Shown piece after piece: positions 26,301-36,429 of a stretch of DNA of 64,000 nt. Position 1 is the first letter of the stretch, and each line of letters opens with the position of its first letter. Under the pieces are notes generated by a model. It searched no databases. It was not told the DNA's origin and worked only from the letters and a program-made list of their open reading frames with translations. Source of the DNA: Chionis minor (lineage: Eukaryota > Chordata > Aves > Charadriiformes > Chionididae); NCBI GenBank assembly GCA_013398295.1, contig VZSF01000635.1, positions 448,365 to 512,364 of the forward strand. The letters are read 5' to 3'. Made by a program: the position numbers and the translations under genes.

Positions 26301-29300
26301 GCCACGATATGACAATACTTGTACAGGACATTCCTATAGTGGCTAGAAATGGCCAGATTGTTCTTAGTGTCCTTATCTGTCTCAGTGATAGAAAGTAATC
26401 AGTAAAAGACTTGTATACATGCAATTGACTATAGGTAGTATAAATCACTATGTCCTTGCCTAGTTAGGCAGTTATGCTCCAAACTAATTAATACACAAGC
26501 ATTAGAACACAGCTATATTGGTTATATTGCTTTTGCTTTCATTATTTATGTTGGTCCTTTAGGTTTCCTGTCTTAAGATGTACACTGTTCAAGAATGAGA
26601 TCCTATAATAAGGGTATTAAATTGGTACTTTTTTATTTAATACAGGCCACTGCATGCAAATACGTATGATACCCTGACTTTTGTTCATGAAGAAACAGTT
26701 AAAGCAGAGGATCTAATACACTGAGAGTGGTCTCCTTAGTGCAGTAAAGAATTCTCACTGGACACGACTGAACTTTTTCAGGCACAGCTTTACCTTTGGT
26801 CTTATTCCAGTCAGCAGAAGCCACTGGCCAATCTCCAACCGTCGTTAAGGCCTCTAGCAGAGGCAATGAATCTCGTTGCTCTATAAGACCTGAGAGAGGA
26901 AAAACAAATGCTGTATTGTTTTCATAGGGAAAAAAAAGAAGAAAAATAGGTAATGAGCCTAACAGTTTAAATCTGAAACTGAATTTGTTATAGCAGAAAA
27001 TAAGAGACACCAAGAAATCATTTGCCTCCTACATTAGCCTTTAGAAAAGTAACAAAAATAATTCTGTCTACTCAGTACTGATTTTGACTAAATGGGTTTG
27101 GAACGGATGAAATGGGAGATGGCTTTGCATTGATACCAGAGCGAGGTAAGCAACATCCAGCCTTCCTACACCCCAGAATGTACTTATTAAGCCCCAGTGA
27201 TGCACCAAGGCATCCTCGTTCATCTGCAGATTAGCTTTCTGGGCAAGGCCATGCAGATTAGATAGATATTGGCTGGACTTTTGCTTAAAAGTACTCTGGG
27301 ACTCTCGCACGCTTGGTACTGAGCGATGGAACAAGAATCGACTCACTCTCATTCATGCACGACTTGTAAAGTATTTTAGCTTTCCGAAATGCTTCTCTGT
27401 CCCCTTGATCTGAAGTCTCCAGCACACCTGGGGAAGGAACCATGGCAGTGAGAGTTTTGCCCTGGAGAGCTTTGATCTTTTCATAGAAATCAGTGAGAAT
27501 TCAGGGCTGTGATAAATACTTGTTACTGTAGGCTTCAATTACTGTGAAACTAGAGTGCTCTCTAAAGGAGCTATTAATGGAAAAGTGTGAGGAAGGAAGA
27601 CGTGCATACAGCTTGTCCTGCTCCTTTTGAAGTTACCACCAAATCACCTGTGGCTAATTTTTAGTGGGAACAGGATGTTCCCACAAAATGGATGTAGTAA
27701 GAGATGTAGAGATTAAAGGACTAGATAAAAAAAAAAAATCACCATCAACACTTCTCTCAAGTTTATTTCTCTGTGCAGTAAATAACATCTGAAACTAAAC
27801 ACAAGTGTATAACCCAGGATAGAGTAGCTGCATTCCTACCTTTTAGGATGATCTCCAGCTCGTCTCTCAGGATGTCGAAAATGCTGTATCTGGAGCTAGT
27901 TTCTGGGATAACATGCCGGTTCAGCCAGCCCCCACAGGCATACTGGTAGAAATCCTTGCAGGGGTCAGCTGTTGGGTCCATATTCTGAATTATTCTTGCA
28001 GCTGGGTATCAAAATGGGAGAGGTGAATTCCACAGGCTGCCCAGTAACCTCTGGGACTCCCAAAGACTGCCGAGAAGCTTGTTTATGCTGCTTAGAGTGC
28101 ATAATACTCTTGTATTATGACTCAAAGGATCCTATTTTCTACTTAAAAAGGGAAGGAAGCATCCAACAGCAGACGTGCACTGCAATTGTACTGCTTTCCA
28201 GAGGAAGGCTCTGAATGGCAGAATAACCCTCCCATGGCACAGGGCCTTGCAGGCAGGAACGTGTGTCCCAGTGCTCCGCCGAGCCCTGGCTTTGGCACCC
28301 ACCTATGGACTCAGCGCTTCCAGGGGGCGACTGGGAACATCTGCGCTGGAGTCCTACCTCTCTTGATTACTTATAATGGGGTTGTACAAGTAGATGCCAG
28401 AAATAAGAAGGTGAATAGCCCCGTGAGTAGAATGCATTCTGTCTGAGAGGGAATTGGGTCTAGACTCTTATTATACTTGTAGATATAGACTGCGTTGCTC
28501 AGTCCATGTCCTCCTGGCTCAGGCCAGAGCCAGAGAACTGTTGACCACACTGGCAATTTTCCTGTACTGCTTCCTTAATGATTCTACTGGTGACAAAGAA
28601 AGTATATGATGGAGAAGTAAAAATAGGGGGTTTTTTGCTCAGTGTTTGCACAGGGACAGCTGCACTTGCTGCCTCTGGCAGTGACAGCACTGTGCATCTA
28701 TCTAGCCTGAGGGGAAACTGCGTTCCTCTTCAACTTCTTCAGTCTTAAAGCCTCAACTTGTGTTTACTCGGGTTCAGTAGAACTAACAACATGTAAAACA
28801 TCACGTTTGTAGTCTGCAATAATCATTCATAGTAACAACCATTACCTGCTGTGACACATCCAGGTGTGGTACAGATGCTGCCTGAATTGGTGCCGTAGTG
28901 AGTGCCTGCAGGGGGAGGAGGAAGAAAGCAGACAGAATTACTTGTTTTGGAAAGAAACTGCTACCGATGTCACTTGCCAGCAGCCCAGCCTCAGCGACAG
29001 CTCTGTTTAGTTTAGAGCAAGTGAGTGAATATTAGTGCCAGTAAAAGATATCGAATGACAACTGTGAAGAATCCTCTTATCTGCAGATTTATGAGGAAAA
29101 CTTATTGGAAGAGTCTTGACGGTGAGTTTTAACTCTCCTGGAAGGAGGATAAGACCAGATTTTCACCTGCTGGTGGGAGGTATCTGAGCGCCCCAGCCTG
29201 AGGTGTGGCTTTGGCCCTGGGTACAAGAAAACTAATTTTGCTGTTTTAATTTCCTATTTCTGAAACTGGACTAGCGTAGTATCTACTTATGTTAAATAGA

Positions 29301-32300
29301 TGACTACTTGGTTCCACGCTGGAAAACAAAAACTTGACACTCTTACTTTCTAACAGGGTTAGCCACATTTTTAAGCTCTTTTTTTTTTTTTTTTGATCCT
29401 TACACTAGGATGTTTGCAGAAAAGGGATACTAAAAAAAAAAAATAAATACGAAAACAAGTGTTACATGAGAAAGCGAAAAAAATGAAAACAAGTGTTTTA
29501 CATGAGACCAAACAAGATTACAGTAATTCAGATAGAAATAAAACAGTAGGGAAGAAAAGGCGGCTTTGAAGTTCATCAGTGGAAGCAACATAAAAAGCCC
29601 CCACTGTGATTGGGAACGTAACATTCCGGGTTCAGCCGAGTGCTGTCGTGCTGCGTGGGAGTAGATCTGCATTAGAATAACTGCACGCCTTATTATAGCT
29701 TAGTGTCTAGCAATCTGAACGGGGATGAGCAAAATATGTGTAACAATGGGAAGCTTCACATAGAGGGGTTTAGCTTTTTTTGATGAAGCTAAGCCCACTT
29801 TGGGGGTTTAATAAACTCTAATAATTTGGGAAAAAGCAATACCCCCAACAAGTAACCCAAACCAAAAATTAAAAACATAAAAGCTCAGGGTACTTCCAAG
29901 GAAAAAAATAAAAGCCTTTTGGGGAAAAGAAACTAGTAGTTCAAAGGCATATGCAAATTTTCCATAAAGGAGAAATAGTAATGGGCAAGGTGAGAAAGAG
30001 AGAACTGTACTATAAGTATTCTGGTTTTCTCATTGTTTCTCAGGGACCAGGCAGGACTCAAATGAAGTAGTGTGTGTTTTTTTTTTTTTTTAATCAAAGC
30101 TTCTCTCTTTAATATAACCTGACAATGTCTAACTTGAGTTTCCGGAACCCAACTGCTTTCAACAAGATTCTAACGCCACACATTCAAAAAGCCCTTGTGA
30201 CTGTGAAAATGTAATTGAGCTGTATAAGCAGGGAAGCCAAATCTGTTTTGAAACCTTGGTTGCACGCTCAGGGCTCTGAAATTCTGCCACAACCCCAGAT
30301 AATTGGAAGTGGCTGGTGAGGGGCTCTCAGTTTACTTCTAAAAGTGGTTCCTTTGTTTGTCTATCAATTATCTCTTTTATGCCTCAGTCCCATTCCTGAC
30401 AAAGAACCAAGCCAACCTGACTCCGTATGAGATATGACCAACACTGCCCTGTTTTACTTCACAATATCTTTGTTGGGTCTTTGCTCACTTGACTGAGGCT
30501 CTGTCTACTGCACCAGTTGAACTTCAAATAACTAGAAACAAATGTAAAATGCACCTTCGAAGGTCTCAGCTAGACAACTCTCCATGTTTCATTTTTTTCA
30601 AACTAGCTTGCTAAAAACAACTGCCCAAGCTTTCAGTATTTCCCTTTATAGTTCTTTTTTCCTCTGGATTATATATCACTGACAATCTGAGCTGTAACGA
30701 CACGGAGACACCTGCTTTGACATCCATGGACAAAGACTGCTGCAAGTACAGATGTGGGAGGGACAACTCAGGTTAATACTCTATAAAGCCTAAAAGTGGA
30801 AACAACCCAAATGTCCAAGCAGGATTTAGATGGATGTGATGGGAAACTTCTGAACGTAAAATCCCAAGTGGGACATGGGCTCACATTTGACAAGAATGTA
30901 AGGCAGGAAGATGGTGATTTGTAGCAGAGGAAAACTGGCAGAGATTGTTCAGCTCCAAATCCCACGTTCCCTCTGCTGTATAGAAAGTAAATGCATCAGT
31001 GGAAGGTTTTGTGGGGGATCAATACTTGTCTCTTCTCCTATCAACCCTGACCTCCCACTTGTCTTCTCCCACAGCCAAGTTCATCTGGGATCTAGCTTCT
31101 TACAGCGTGGGCTTTTTCCTCTTAGAAAATGAATCACTCCACTTTGCCACCTCTTTCTTCTGAGATAACCTTCCTGGGGTACACCTTTTAAAACTAGCGA
31201 AGAGGGATGTCAAGAGAGCAGAAATGGGCCAGAAGGATTTCATCACTGGGACTGCTTTGTGCAGTACTAAGTTTCTTCACGGCTCTTAATTCAGGACCTC
31301 TGCAGCATTACCCCTTGCATTTATGTCATTAAGAAAGTCATACTCTTGCTCTGTTCGTAGTCTCGTAAGTAGAAAAGAACGACGAACCCTCTGCAGACTA
31401 AAGGCCTTCCTCACTTTCAGTCTGATAGAGCAGCATCAGAGAATTGGTAAGGGAAGGTAAGCTTTAAAGGACCTAAATAAAATGACCTTAGCTGTGGGAC
31501 TACACCAGATGGAAGAAAATGAGGGAAAATAAGTACTCCAGACACTACTTCAGAGGTCAACTGCTCACCTGAAAAACAGCAGAGCTGGGACATGCTTCAG
31601 ACCCCGTTGGATCCACTGCAGAGAATTCTATGGTCTTAATTTGACTTTACAAGAAGGCACTGAACAGTATTGCACTTACTGGTCAGCAGCAGGACATAAG
31701 AATGCTTCTGAGACCTGTAGAGCACAGTAGTCCTCTTCAGAAGTTCCTCTTTTGAATGACAATTTTTTATTTTTTTTTAAAGACAAGCTGCTTTTCACAG
31801 CCTTATTGAAGTTCCTTTTTAGGCAACAAAAGCCAAGCAAATCATTCTGTACGGTCTCTGAAGCACACAGCCTGTGTTTAGTGTTTTCCCGCTGTGTTTT
31901 GAGGACCACAGATGCCTGGGGATGGCACACGGGGAAACAATTAGAGCCACAGTTGTCATCAGGCAGTCAAGTGTGAGCTCTACCTTTCAGCACCGTGTCC
32001 ATTTCTCACACGGATCTCACCTGCAGAAGTGCTGTCAGCACTGCAGGCTGCCTTTGTTGCTATAACAGTGAATTATTTGCAGCAAGTAATTTAACTGCCA
32101 AATTTAGCTTTTCTTCTTCTGAGAGGGCTGCCTAGACCAGATGTCACTGTCTTCAAATGGACTCCATAACCCGAGGGTTTGGTTTTTACTCCACCTTTCT
32201 TGTGATTTCTTATGTATAGGCTATCTATGAGCATAGCTGAGACAGAATTTCATGTGAGAATCAGTAAACTGAGTGTTTGCCTACTTCTGTATGGCCTGTT

Positions 32301-35300
32301 ATTCCACATTCATGCTTTACATTCGCACAGCTCCATCTGAGTAAAAGTGAGAAGAGCTTTGCCACCCAAAGTCATCGTGACTTTTGTGTTACTGCCACTT
32401 ATTTAAATTCTCCGTCTCCTTTGAATAAACGCCTCATTAATGAACACTCACAATGTCAAAGAATGACTAGGCATCGGTCTAGGAGACAAGCCAAACCTCA
32501 GCCACAACGTCGTCTTGGTGTGTCAGTGACCAGTACAGATACTGTCCTTGGTCAGCAGGTTCTTGCAAATCTATTAAAGTGCACGTTAATCGTGTTCACA
32601 GCACAGGAAATGCAGGAGCAGAAGATTTCTTTTTGAAATCCACTCCCAGAACATGGTGCTTCTTAGTCCAAAGGTTGTATTTCTCTTTGTTTACTTGTTT
32701 GTAACCTGCCTGCCAGGATAAAGCGTAGGTGCATAGGCATGTTCTCTAGCTTTGTAACAGTCTCTATAATAGATGAGAAGAGTGAGAACCTGTGGGGATG
32801 CAGCCACACACACAAAGTCTGTGAATCTTACTTGTGAGGAAACCCTACAAACTTGGGAGCCAGAAAGTGACTAAAACATCAATTAAACTAATAATGTGAC
32901 TTTTGAGTAGTCGGACCAGCAGTTAGGTGAGAACGTAAGTTGTTTGCAACTGACTTGATGTGTCAGCTACAATAAGTGTTGAAATGTTCTCCGGGCTGTA
33001 ACCTTTCCAAGGAGTGATGAGATTTGGAGTTTAGTAAATATTTGTAAAACGTAGCTGAGAGCGAGCTGTGAAAAGGCTGCAAAGATGTGTGTGTGGGTGT
33101 GACGGAAAGATTGAGAGCGTGCTGCATTCAGATTCAAACCCGAATGATTTCAGTTCTGTCTGCCTCCCTTTCCGTGATCACCCAAATATTACTCTGCTAT
33201 TCTTATTGTATTTTCCTTTAGGTTATTTAGACCAGGTTTTATAGGTGTGAAAACTTCTTTGGATGTCAAAAATCACCAGACTGCTTCTAGAAATATATAT
33301 AACTGCATTGCTGTGAGAGCGTCAGTGTTTTTGTTGTCTGGCTACATAGATAAAAATCGGTCAGTATTAGCACAAACTACATGAGTTATTGCTGTAACCA
33401 GAGGTCTGTTTCATGCGCCACAATGCTCTTCTGCAAGATGCATACGAGCAGAACAAAAATATACTCCCTGAACCACAAAGCCTATATATATGAAAAAGAG
33501 AGAGGGAACATAAGGCAGGACAGGTAACCCTTTTAATTTTCCATTAGCTAAATGGAATTATGTCTGGGTAGTGTCATTCTGCTCAAGGATGTTCAAAGAT
33601 GAAGTGGTGAATCTGAATCTGCTCTTAGTGAACAATCCAGCATCCCATATGCATTTCAAAACTAACAGTTGAGTGAAATTAAAGTATCCCAAGGATAACA
33701 TTCTTGGTTCTATCCCAAGACTGCTGTTCAGCTACATTTTTTTTTTTCCTGTTGCTGTGTAGGTTTTATATTTGTGACACAGCTTTGAGCAATACGCGCT
33801 TTTCACTTAGTAAGTCTTGAGAGACTTCAGCCTTTTGCCTGGGTATGGGCCTAGGTGTAACATCAAAACAGAACCAAGAGGAGAATTTGGACAATATTTT
33901 CAAGCCAAAAAACGTTCCTGTTCTGCAGGAACATTCACTGGTTATACTGGAGAGCTTTTGCTTTCTCCGTGTTAGATGCAAATAGTGCACATAGGCACTC
34001 AGCTCTAGGGTGGTGTAGGCTGGAGTTCCTGCTGATCAGTTCCTACCGGTGAATTCCCTACAGGCTGTGGGTGCTCCAGGGTATGACCACGCCACGGTGT
34101 CTCCCGCTGTGGTTCCACTGGGCACGCTTTGGTGTGAACTGGGAGAGGGGGGACCCGACTCTAGGTCAGCGCTGAAAACGCTCCTTTACGGCTTGAGCGA
34201 ACGGCCGGGAGGAGCCGCAGCTCCACAGGACCAGCAGCTTATCGGCTCTGCAGTGGCTTTGCACTCACCTGTGGCTCAGCAATGTCTCAAGCTGGGAAAG
34301 ATTTCTAGTGAAAGTTTAATCGCTGACACGAGCCTGCAAAATATTTCTCTTTTGGAACTGCTTTCTCACAGATAAGCCTTTCACCAAAAAAATGTAATAG
34401 CACTTGCTTTACATGCACGCTCTTCCCGTGGACTGGGATGAGGCACCAACACTGTTAATACCTGAATTCTGATGTGCCTGAACCCAAGAAGCGAGATGCT
34501 GAGCAGGCTTCTCGCACCCTTTATGCATGCAAGCAACAAAATTTGGCATCCTTTAATGTTTTGATACAGAGACGCTTACTCTAGGATCTAGCTTTGGGGA
34601 ATTTTTTTTTCCTCCTGTCTCCTGAGATAATAGAATAAACATAAACAACTTTCTGATGAGTATTGTGAATATCAAATAGCGATTTCATGTAAGGCTGGAA
34701 CAAATGCTGGTAGCAAAAGGAGTAAACAATAAAAAGGCTTTTCTCATCAATTTTTACTCAGAATTGTGCAGTGCTGTACTCAGAAGTGCTGAAGAAAGCA
34801 GTTCACTGCAGGCAGGGGATGCAGAGACGATGTAAGGAGAAAACAATGCCTTGCTTCAGTTTTGCTATTCGTGCTACTTAGTTTTATTCCCTAGTGTTTG
34901 AAATGAAGCTCTGGATCCAAGAGGCATCCATGGAAATGACTAACGTGGGGCAGGTGCTGCTACCAATCATGCTGGTTGCTTCACAACATTTTTAAATAGG
35001 ACTTAGCATTTGGTGTGCTAGTGGAAAAACTTCGTTTGGAGAGTAAGCCTGTTCTGCAGCCAGCATTTGGGCAGAGCACCCCGAAGCAATACGCCTCCCT
35101 CTCAGGTTCCTGGCACCACAGTCGCATCAAAGTCCCTGAACCAAATCTCACCTAGAGCTGAAATTGCCTCATACAATGTTTAAAAAAAAAAAAAGTCTTC
35201 CTTTCCTCAGCAGCACACTTTTTTTTTTTTTTTAAAAATAAAAAGCTTTCATCTTGTAATAAGCAATCTCCCCTTTAGATCTGCTCAGCAGCTGTTGCTT

Positions 35301-35816
35301 TATAACTCCTGGCAATAATGAATTTTGACTCAGGCTTGTATAAATTAAGGAAATATCAAGGACACGCCTTCCCCCCCTAAAATAGTGCAACATTTTTTTT
35401 TCACCTTTTTCAAAACAATGCTGAATTGAATACAATGCATAAAATTAATTAAAAATATAGAATCTTATATTACATAATTTAGAAATTAAATAAAATCCAA
35501 CACAATCCTCTCTGCACGAGCTTGGAACAGGGCAGAGACAGCCCAGTCCCTCACAGAGGTGAGCTCACCACCTCCCTGTATTTTTGTTTTCGTTTAGCTC
35601 TGCAAAAGAGACTTGCACATTGTTTGCAGAGGGAAGGGAAGAATCATTCACAGGTTCCTTACCTCTGCTGCTGCCATACAGGATCACCAGGGCGACCACC
35701 GCACAAGTCATGAGGAGCAGCAGGACAGCCAGTCCGATTGCCACAAAGCTCCAGGATTTCTTCCCAGATTTGGTTGATTTTTCCACAATATCCATTTGAC
35801 TTTCTGATTTCCCCAT
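8298..35816 (-). CDS. MMEL1: MMEL1, neprilysin-like M13 zinc metalloendopeptidase (complete, 22 coding exons)
   Basis: This gene encodes a type II membrane zinc endopeptidase of family M13, which cleaves small peptides outside the cell or in the secretory lumen. The coding exons, in transcript order, are 35816-35663, 28905-28846, 28001-27840, 27427-27347, 26889-26794, 26195-26077, 25296-25231, 22957-22823, 22234-22145, 21870-21734, 21250-21157, 20904-20776, 20492-20394, 19764-19681, 19414-19311, 16320-16262, 14144-14025, 12902-12769, 12314-12249, 9919-9824, 8889-8813 and 8397-8298. They sum to 2262 bases, or 753 residues (human MMEL1 779, MME 750). A hydrophobic anchor spans about 24-47. Catalytic HEVTH is at 587-591, the Glu zinc ligand at 650 (GENIAD), NAFY at 546-549, His715 and Arg721, and the C-terminus is CRVW. 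Ten ectodomain cysteines fit the conserved disulfides. It is MMEL1 rather than MME because of its N-terminus ([14 protein letters not shown]), [24 protein letters not shown] and SPNRNQI segments, and because TTC34 lies upstream. Splice sites are inferred from sequence and remembered homologues. Confidence 0.95.
8813..8889 (-). CDS. MMEL1: MMEL1 coding exon 21: VWCG and active-site His/Arg
   Basis: The exon encodes residues 696-720 and two bases of codon 721: [20 protein letters not shown] then SPLKY(R). His715 and Arg721 correspond to MME His711 and Arg717, which stabilise the transition state and bind substrate carbonyls. Cys698 is conserved. Acceptor GTCTAG, donor ACAG|GTAGGT. Confidence 0.97.
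9824..9919 (-). CDS. MMEL1: MMEL1 coding exon 20
   Basis: The exon encodes residues 664-695, [20 protein letters not shown] then [17 protein letters not shown]...QLFF(L/I)N(F/Y)AQ is an M13 hallmark. Phase 0-0; acceptor TTCCAG, donor CCAG|GTGAGA. Confidence 0.96.
9920..12248 (-). other. MMEL1: MMEL1 intron between coding exons 19 and 20 (2.3 kb)
   Basis: This intron contains the 34-bp duplication at 11215. Nothing else is recognised. Confidence 0.7.
11215..11263. repeat. Short tandem duplication, 34-bp period
   Basis: The word ACTGTGTTCCTATCT occurs at 11215 and again at 11249, with related sequence (ACGA.GA) after each. It is intronic in MMEL1. Confidence 0.8.
12249..12314 (-). CDS. MMEL1: MMEL1 coding exon 19: third zinc ligand
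   Basis: The exon encodes residues 642-663, [19 protein letters not shown] then AYK. Glu650 in GENIAD is the third zinc ligand and Asp654 is the conserved Asp that supports the active-site His. Phase 0-0; acceptor TTTACAG, donor TAAG|GTAACT. Confidence 0.97.
12518..12587. repeat. AT-rich microsatellite with perfect palindrome
   Basis: This (AT/GCAT)-type tract is in the MMEL1 intron between coding exons 18 and 19. Bases 12568-12587 form a perfect 20-bp palindrome. The arm at 12529-12539 (ATATATGCTGC) is also the reverse complement of 12568-12578, so a stem of 11 bp with a 28-base loop is possible. Confidence 0.9.
12769..12902 (-). CDS. MMEL1: MMEL1 coding exon 18
   Basis: The exon encodes residues 598-641, [20 protein letters not shown] then [20 protein letters not shown] and GGQN. 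Cys624 is conserved. Sequons lie at Asn612 and Asn631. Acceptor GATACAG, donor AAAT|GTAAGT. Confidence 0.97.
14025..14144 (-). CDS. MMEL1: MMEL1 coding exon 17: HExxH zinc site
   Basis: The exon encodes residues 558-596, [20 protein letters not shown], then [19 protein letters not shown]. His587 and His591 are zinc ligands and Glu588 is the catalytic base. Val replaces the Ile usual in HEITH, a conservative change. Phase 1-1; acceptor TTTGCAG, donor CAATG|GTGAGA. Confidence 0.97.
16262..16320 (-). CDS. MMEL1: MMEL1 coding exon 16: substrate-binding NAFY
   Basis: This 59-base exon encodes residues 538-556, [19 protein letters not shown]. Asn546 and Ala547 correspond to MME Asn542-Ala543, which hydrogen-bond the substrate backbone. 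SPNRNQI is the MMEL1 wording (MME has SSGRNQI). Acceptor TTTTTAG, donor ATAG|GTAGGT. Confidence 0.97.
16321..19310 (-). other. MMEL1: MMEL1 intron between coding exons 15 and 16 (3.0 kb)
   Basis: No further exon, element or structured repeat is recognised. Confidence 0.7.
19311..19414 (-). CDS. MMEL1: MMEL1 coding exon 15
   Basis: The exon encodes residues 503-536 and two bases of codon 537. It runs [19 protein letters not shown] and then [14 protein letters not shown] sequon lies at Asn504-Phe-Ser. Acceptor TTTAG, donor ATAT|GTAAGT. Confidence 0.95.
19681..19764 (-). CDS. MMEL1: MMEL1 coding exon 14
   Basis: The exon encodes residues 475-502, [17 protein letters not shown] then a Glu/Asp-rich tail ending QEYAN. 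The IGYPDYI motif is conserved in neprilysins. Phase 0-0; acceptor TTCTAG, donor CAAC|GTAAGT. Confidence 0.95.
20394..20492 (-). CDS. MMEL1: MMEL1 coding exon 13
   Basis: The exon encodes residues 442-474, [20 protein letters not shown] then [13 protein letters not shown]. The TLD.L.WMD motif is an M13 hallmark. Phase 0-0; acceptor TTTTAG, donor GAAG|GTCAGT. Confidence 0.96.
20776..20904 (-). CDS. MMEL1: MMEL1 coding exon 12
   Basis: The exon encodes residues 399-441, [20 protein letters not shown], then [17 protein letters not shown] and ESKRM. Cys413 is conserved and NMENAVG is an M13 signature. Phase 0-0; acceptor TTGCAG, donor GATG|GTAGGT. Confidence 0.97.
21157..21250 (-). CDS. MMEL1: MMEL1 coding exon 11
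   Basis: The exon encodes the last base of codon 367 and residues 368-398, [20 protein letters not shown] then [10 protein letters not shown]. With acceptor CACACAG the split codon is AGC (Ser), where human MMEL1 and MME carry Arg. Donor GAAG|GTATTT. Confidence 0.94.
21734..21870 (-). CDS. MMEL1: MMEL1 coding exon 10
   Basis: The exon encodes residues 322-366 and the first two bases of codon 367. It starts [15 protein letters not shown] and contains [16 protein letters not shown] sequon lies at Asn324-Trp-Thr. Donor GCAAG|GTAAAG. Confidence 0.94.
22145..22234 (-). CDS. MMEL1: MMEL1 coding exon 9
   Basis: The exon encodes residues 292-321, starting [28 protein letters not shown].(K/R)M.L matches MMEL1. 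Phase 0-0; acceptor CTTCAG, donor GAAC|GTAAGT. Confidence 0.94.
22823..22957 (-). CDS. MMEL1: MMEL1 coding exon 8
   Basis: The exon encodes residues 247-291, [19 protein letters not shown] through [11 protein letters not shown]. It is helical in known neprilysin structures. A sequon lies at Asn267-Met-Ser. Phase 0-0; acceptor TTGCAG, donor AAAT|GTGAGT. Confidence 0.95.
25231..25296 (-). CDS. MMEL1: MMEL1 coding exon 7
   Basis: The exon encodes residues 225-246, [19 protein letters not shown] ending YQR. DQP.LG(M/L)PSR.YY is an M13 hallmark. It has phase 0 on both sides, acceptor CTGCAG and donor AAGA|GTAAGT. Confidence 0.96.
25655..25782. repeat. AT-rich low-complexity tract with recurring ATTTACATT
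   Basis: In the MMEL1 intron between coding exons 6 and 7 (antisense view), words such as TTATTTACAT recur at irregular spacing over about 125 bases. It resembles degenerate simple repeat rather than an element with defined ends. Confidence 0.7.
26077..26195 (-). CDS. MMEL1: MMEL1 coding exon 6
   Basis: The exon encodes residues 186-224, including [19 protein letters not shown] and SSRHIIY. The [11 protein letters not shown] wording is MMEL1-specific; MME has GTDDKNSVNHVIH here. It enters in phase 1 and leaves in phase 0; donor TAT|GTAAGA. Confidence 0.96.
26794..26889 (-). CDS. MMEL1: MMEL1 coding exon 5
   Basis: The exon encodes residues 154-184, [14 protein letters not shown] then VGDWPV and DWNKTK. 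The G-W-P-V motif is typical of neprilysins. A sequon lies at Asn181. Phase 1-1; acceptor TCTCAG, donor AAAG|GTAAAG. Confidence 0.95.
27347..27427 (-). CDS. MMEL1: MMEL1 coding exon 4
   Basis: The exon encodes residues 127-152, with [17 protein letters not shown] matching the family pattern (K-A..LY.SCMN). Cys149 is the conserved partner of Cys413. An N-glycosylation sequon (Asn151-Glu-Ser) spans the junction. Phase 1-1; acceptor CCCCAG, donor GAGA|GTGAGT. Confidence 0.94.
27840..28001 (-). CDS. MMEL1: MMEL1 coding exon 3: start of the M13 N-terminal domain
   Basis: The exon encodes residues 73-125 and contains [20 protein letters not shown], followed by [20 protein letters not shown]. Cys86 and Cys94 are the conserved partners of C-terminal cysteines. 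Phase 1-1; acceptor CCCAG, donor AAAG|GTAGGA. Confidence 0.96.
28846..28905 (-). CDS. MMEL1: MMEL1 coding exon 2: juxtamembrane stem with first Cys pair
   Basis: This is a 60-base exon in phase 1-1 with acceptor CTGCAG and donor GCAG|GTAATG. It encodes residues 53-71, [19 protein letters not shown]. The Cys63 and Cys68 pair corresponds to the first short disulfide of neprilysins. Confidence 0.93.
28906..35662 (-). other. MMEL1: MMEL1 first coding intron (6.8 kb)
   Basis: This is the largest MMEL1 intron, bounded by GTAAGG and CTGCAG. It contains homopolymer A/T runs (for example near 29380, 30080 and 35225) and a small duplication at 29451. I see no extra in-frame exon with homology to the longer stem of human MMEL1. 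Confidence 0.7.
29451..29507. repeat. Imperfect tandem duplication, about 34-bp period
   Basis: GAAAACAAGTGTTACATGAG at 29451 recurs at 29485 with two extra T bases. It sits after a poly-A run in the largest MMEL1 intron. Confidence 0.8.
35663..35816 (-). CDS. MMEL1: MMEL1 coding exon 1: start codon, cytoplasmic tail and membrane anchor
   Basis: The exon encodes residues 1-51 plus one base. It begins [14 protein letters not shown], has a Lys/Ser-rich cytoplasmic tail, and then a hydrophobic run at about 24-47 ending ILYGSSR. The donor is AGAG|GTAAGG. Upstream of the ATG is a long pyrimidine tract and an AG at 35828-35827, so the exon probably starts at 35826 and at least one non-coding exon lies further 5', as in other MMEL1 genes. 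Confidence 0.93.
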
Positions 35817-36429
35817 TATTGTAACTCTAAATTGAGGAGGGGAGGGTAAGAGAGAATTAACAGCACAGCTAAATCAATATAGGGATAAATGCAGGACAAA
35901 TCGGGGAGTAAAAGGAAGCAGAATAAAAGCAAAGAGAGATAAAGCAAACTTCCAAATTATTACATGTATTTGTCCATTTGGTTGTCCACAGATTTGCCAA
36001 CCTCATTCTCCATCTCCTGTCTGCCCTCAGGGTGTGCTGCGGGGGCTGTTCTGGGCTACGCTACCCTGAGCTCTCTGCGGTGCCGTTCCGTAACTTCGGG
36101 AGCCTGCTCTGGGAAGTATGGAAAAGTCTCATGACCAGGTTGGGCAACTCCTTTCTCCCAAACAGGGAAGGAGGGGAAAAACTGCCTCCTTCCACTCCCC
36201 GCTTCCAAAGTGTCTTGCTGTTTGGAACAATCTTCCTCTGTGGGTGCGAGTAGGTCTGCAAAGCTCTGCTAACAGCAGTGGAATCCAAAAAGGGATCCTT
36301 CCAGGTGCGAGTGCCTCCGAGCCGTGTCTGCTCCCTGCTCCGCAGAGGTGAAGGGTTCGGAAAGCAGAAGGCTCCTGGAACACGTGTCAGCTCCCACGTC
36401 TGCAGGAGTTTGTGACCTCCGGCTCCTCA

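Noticed and set aside
8298..35816. Assignment of the peptidase gene to MME (neprilysin) itself
   Set aside because: Several segments follow MMEL1 rather than MME, the MME-specific Cys pair is missing, and TTC34 is the neighbour.
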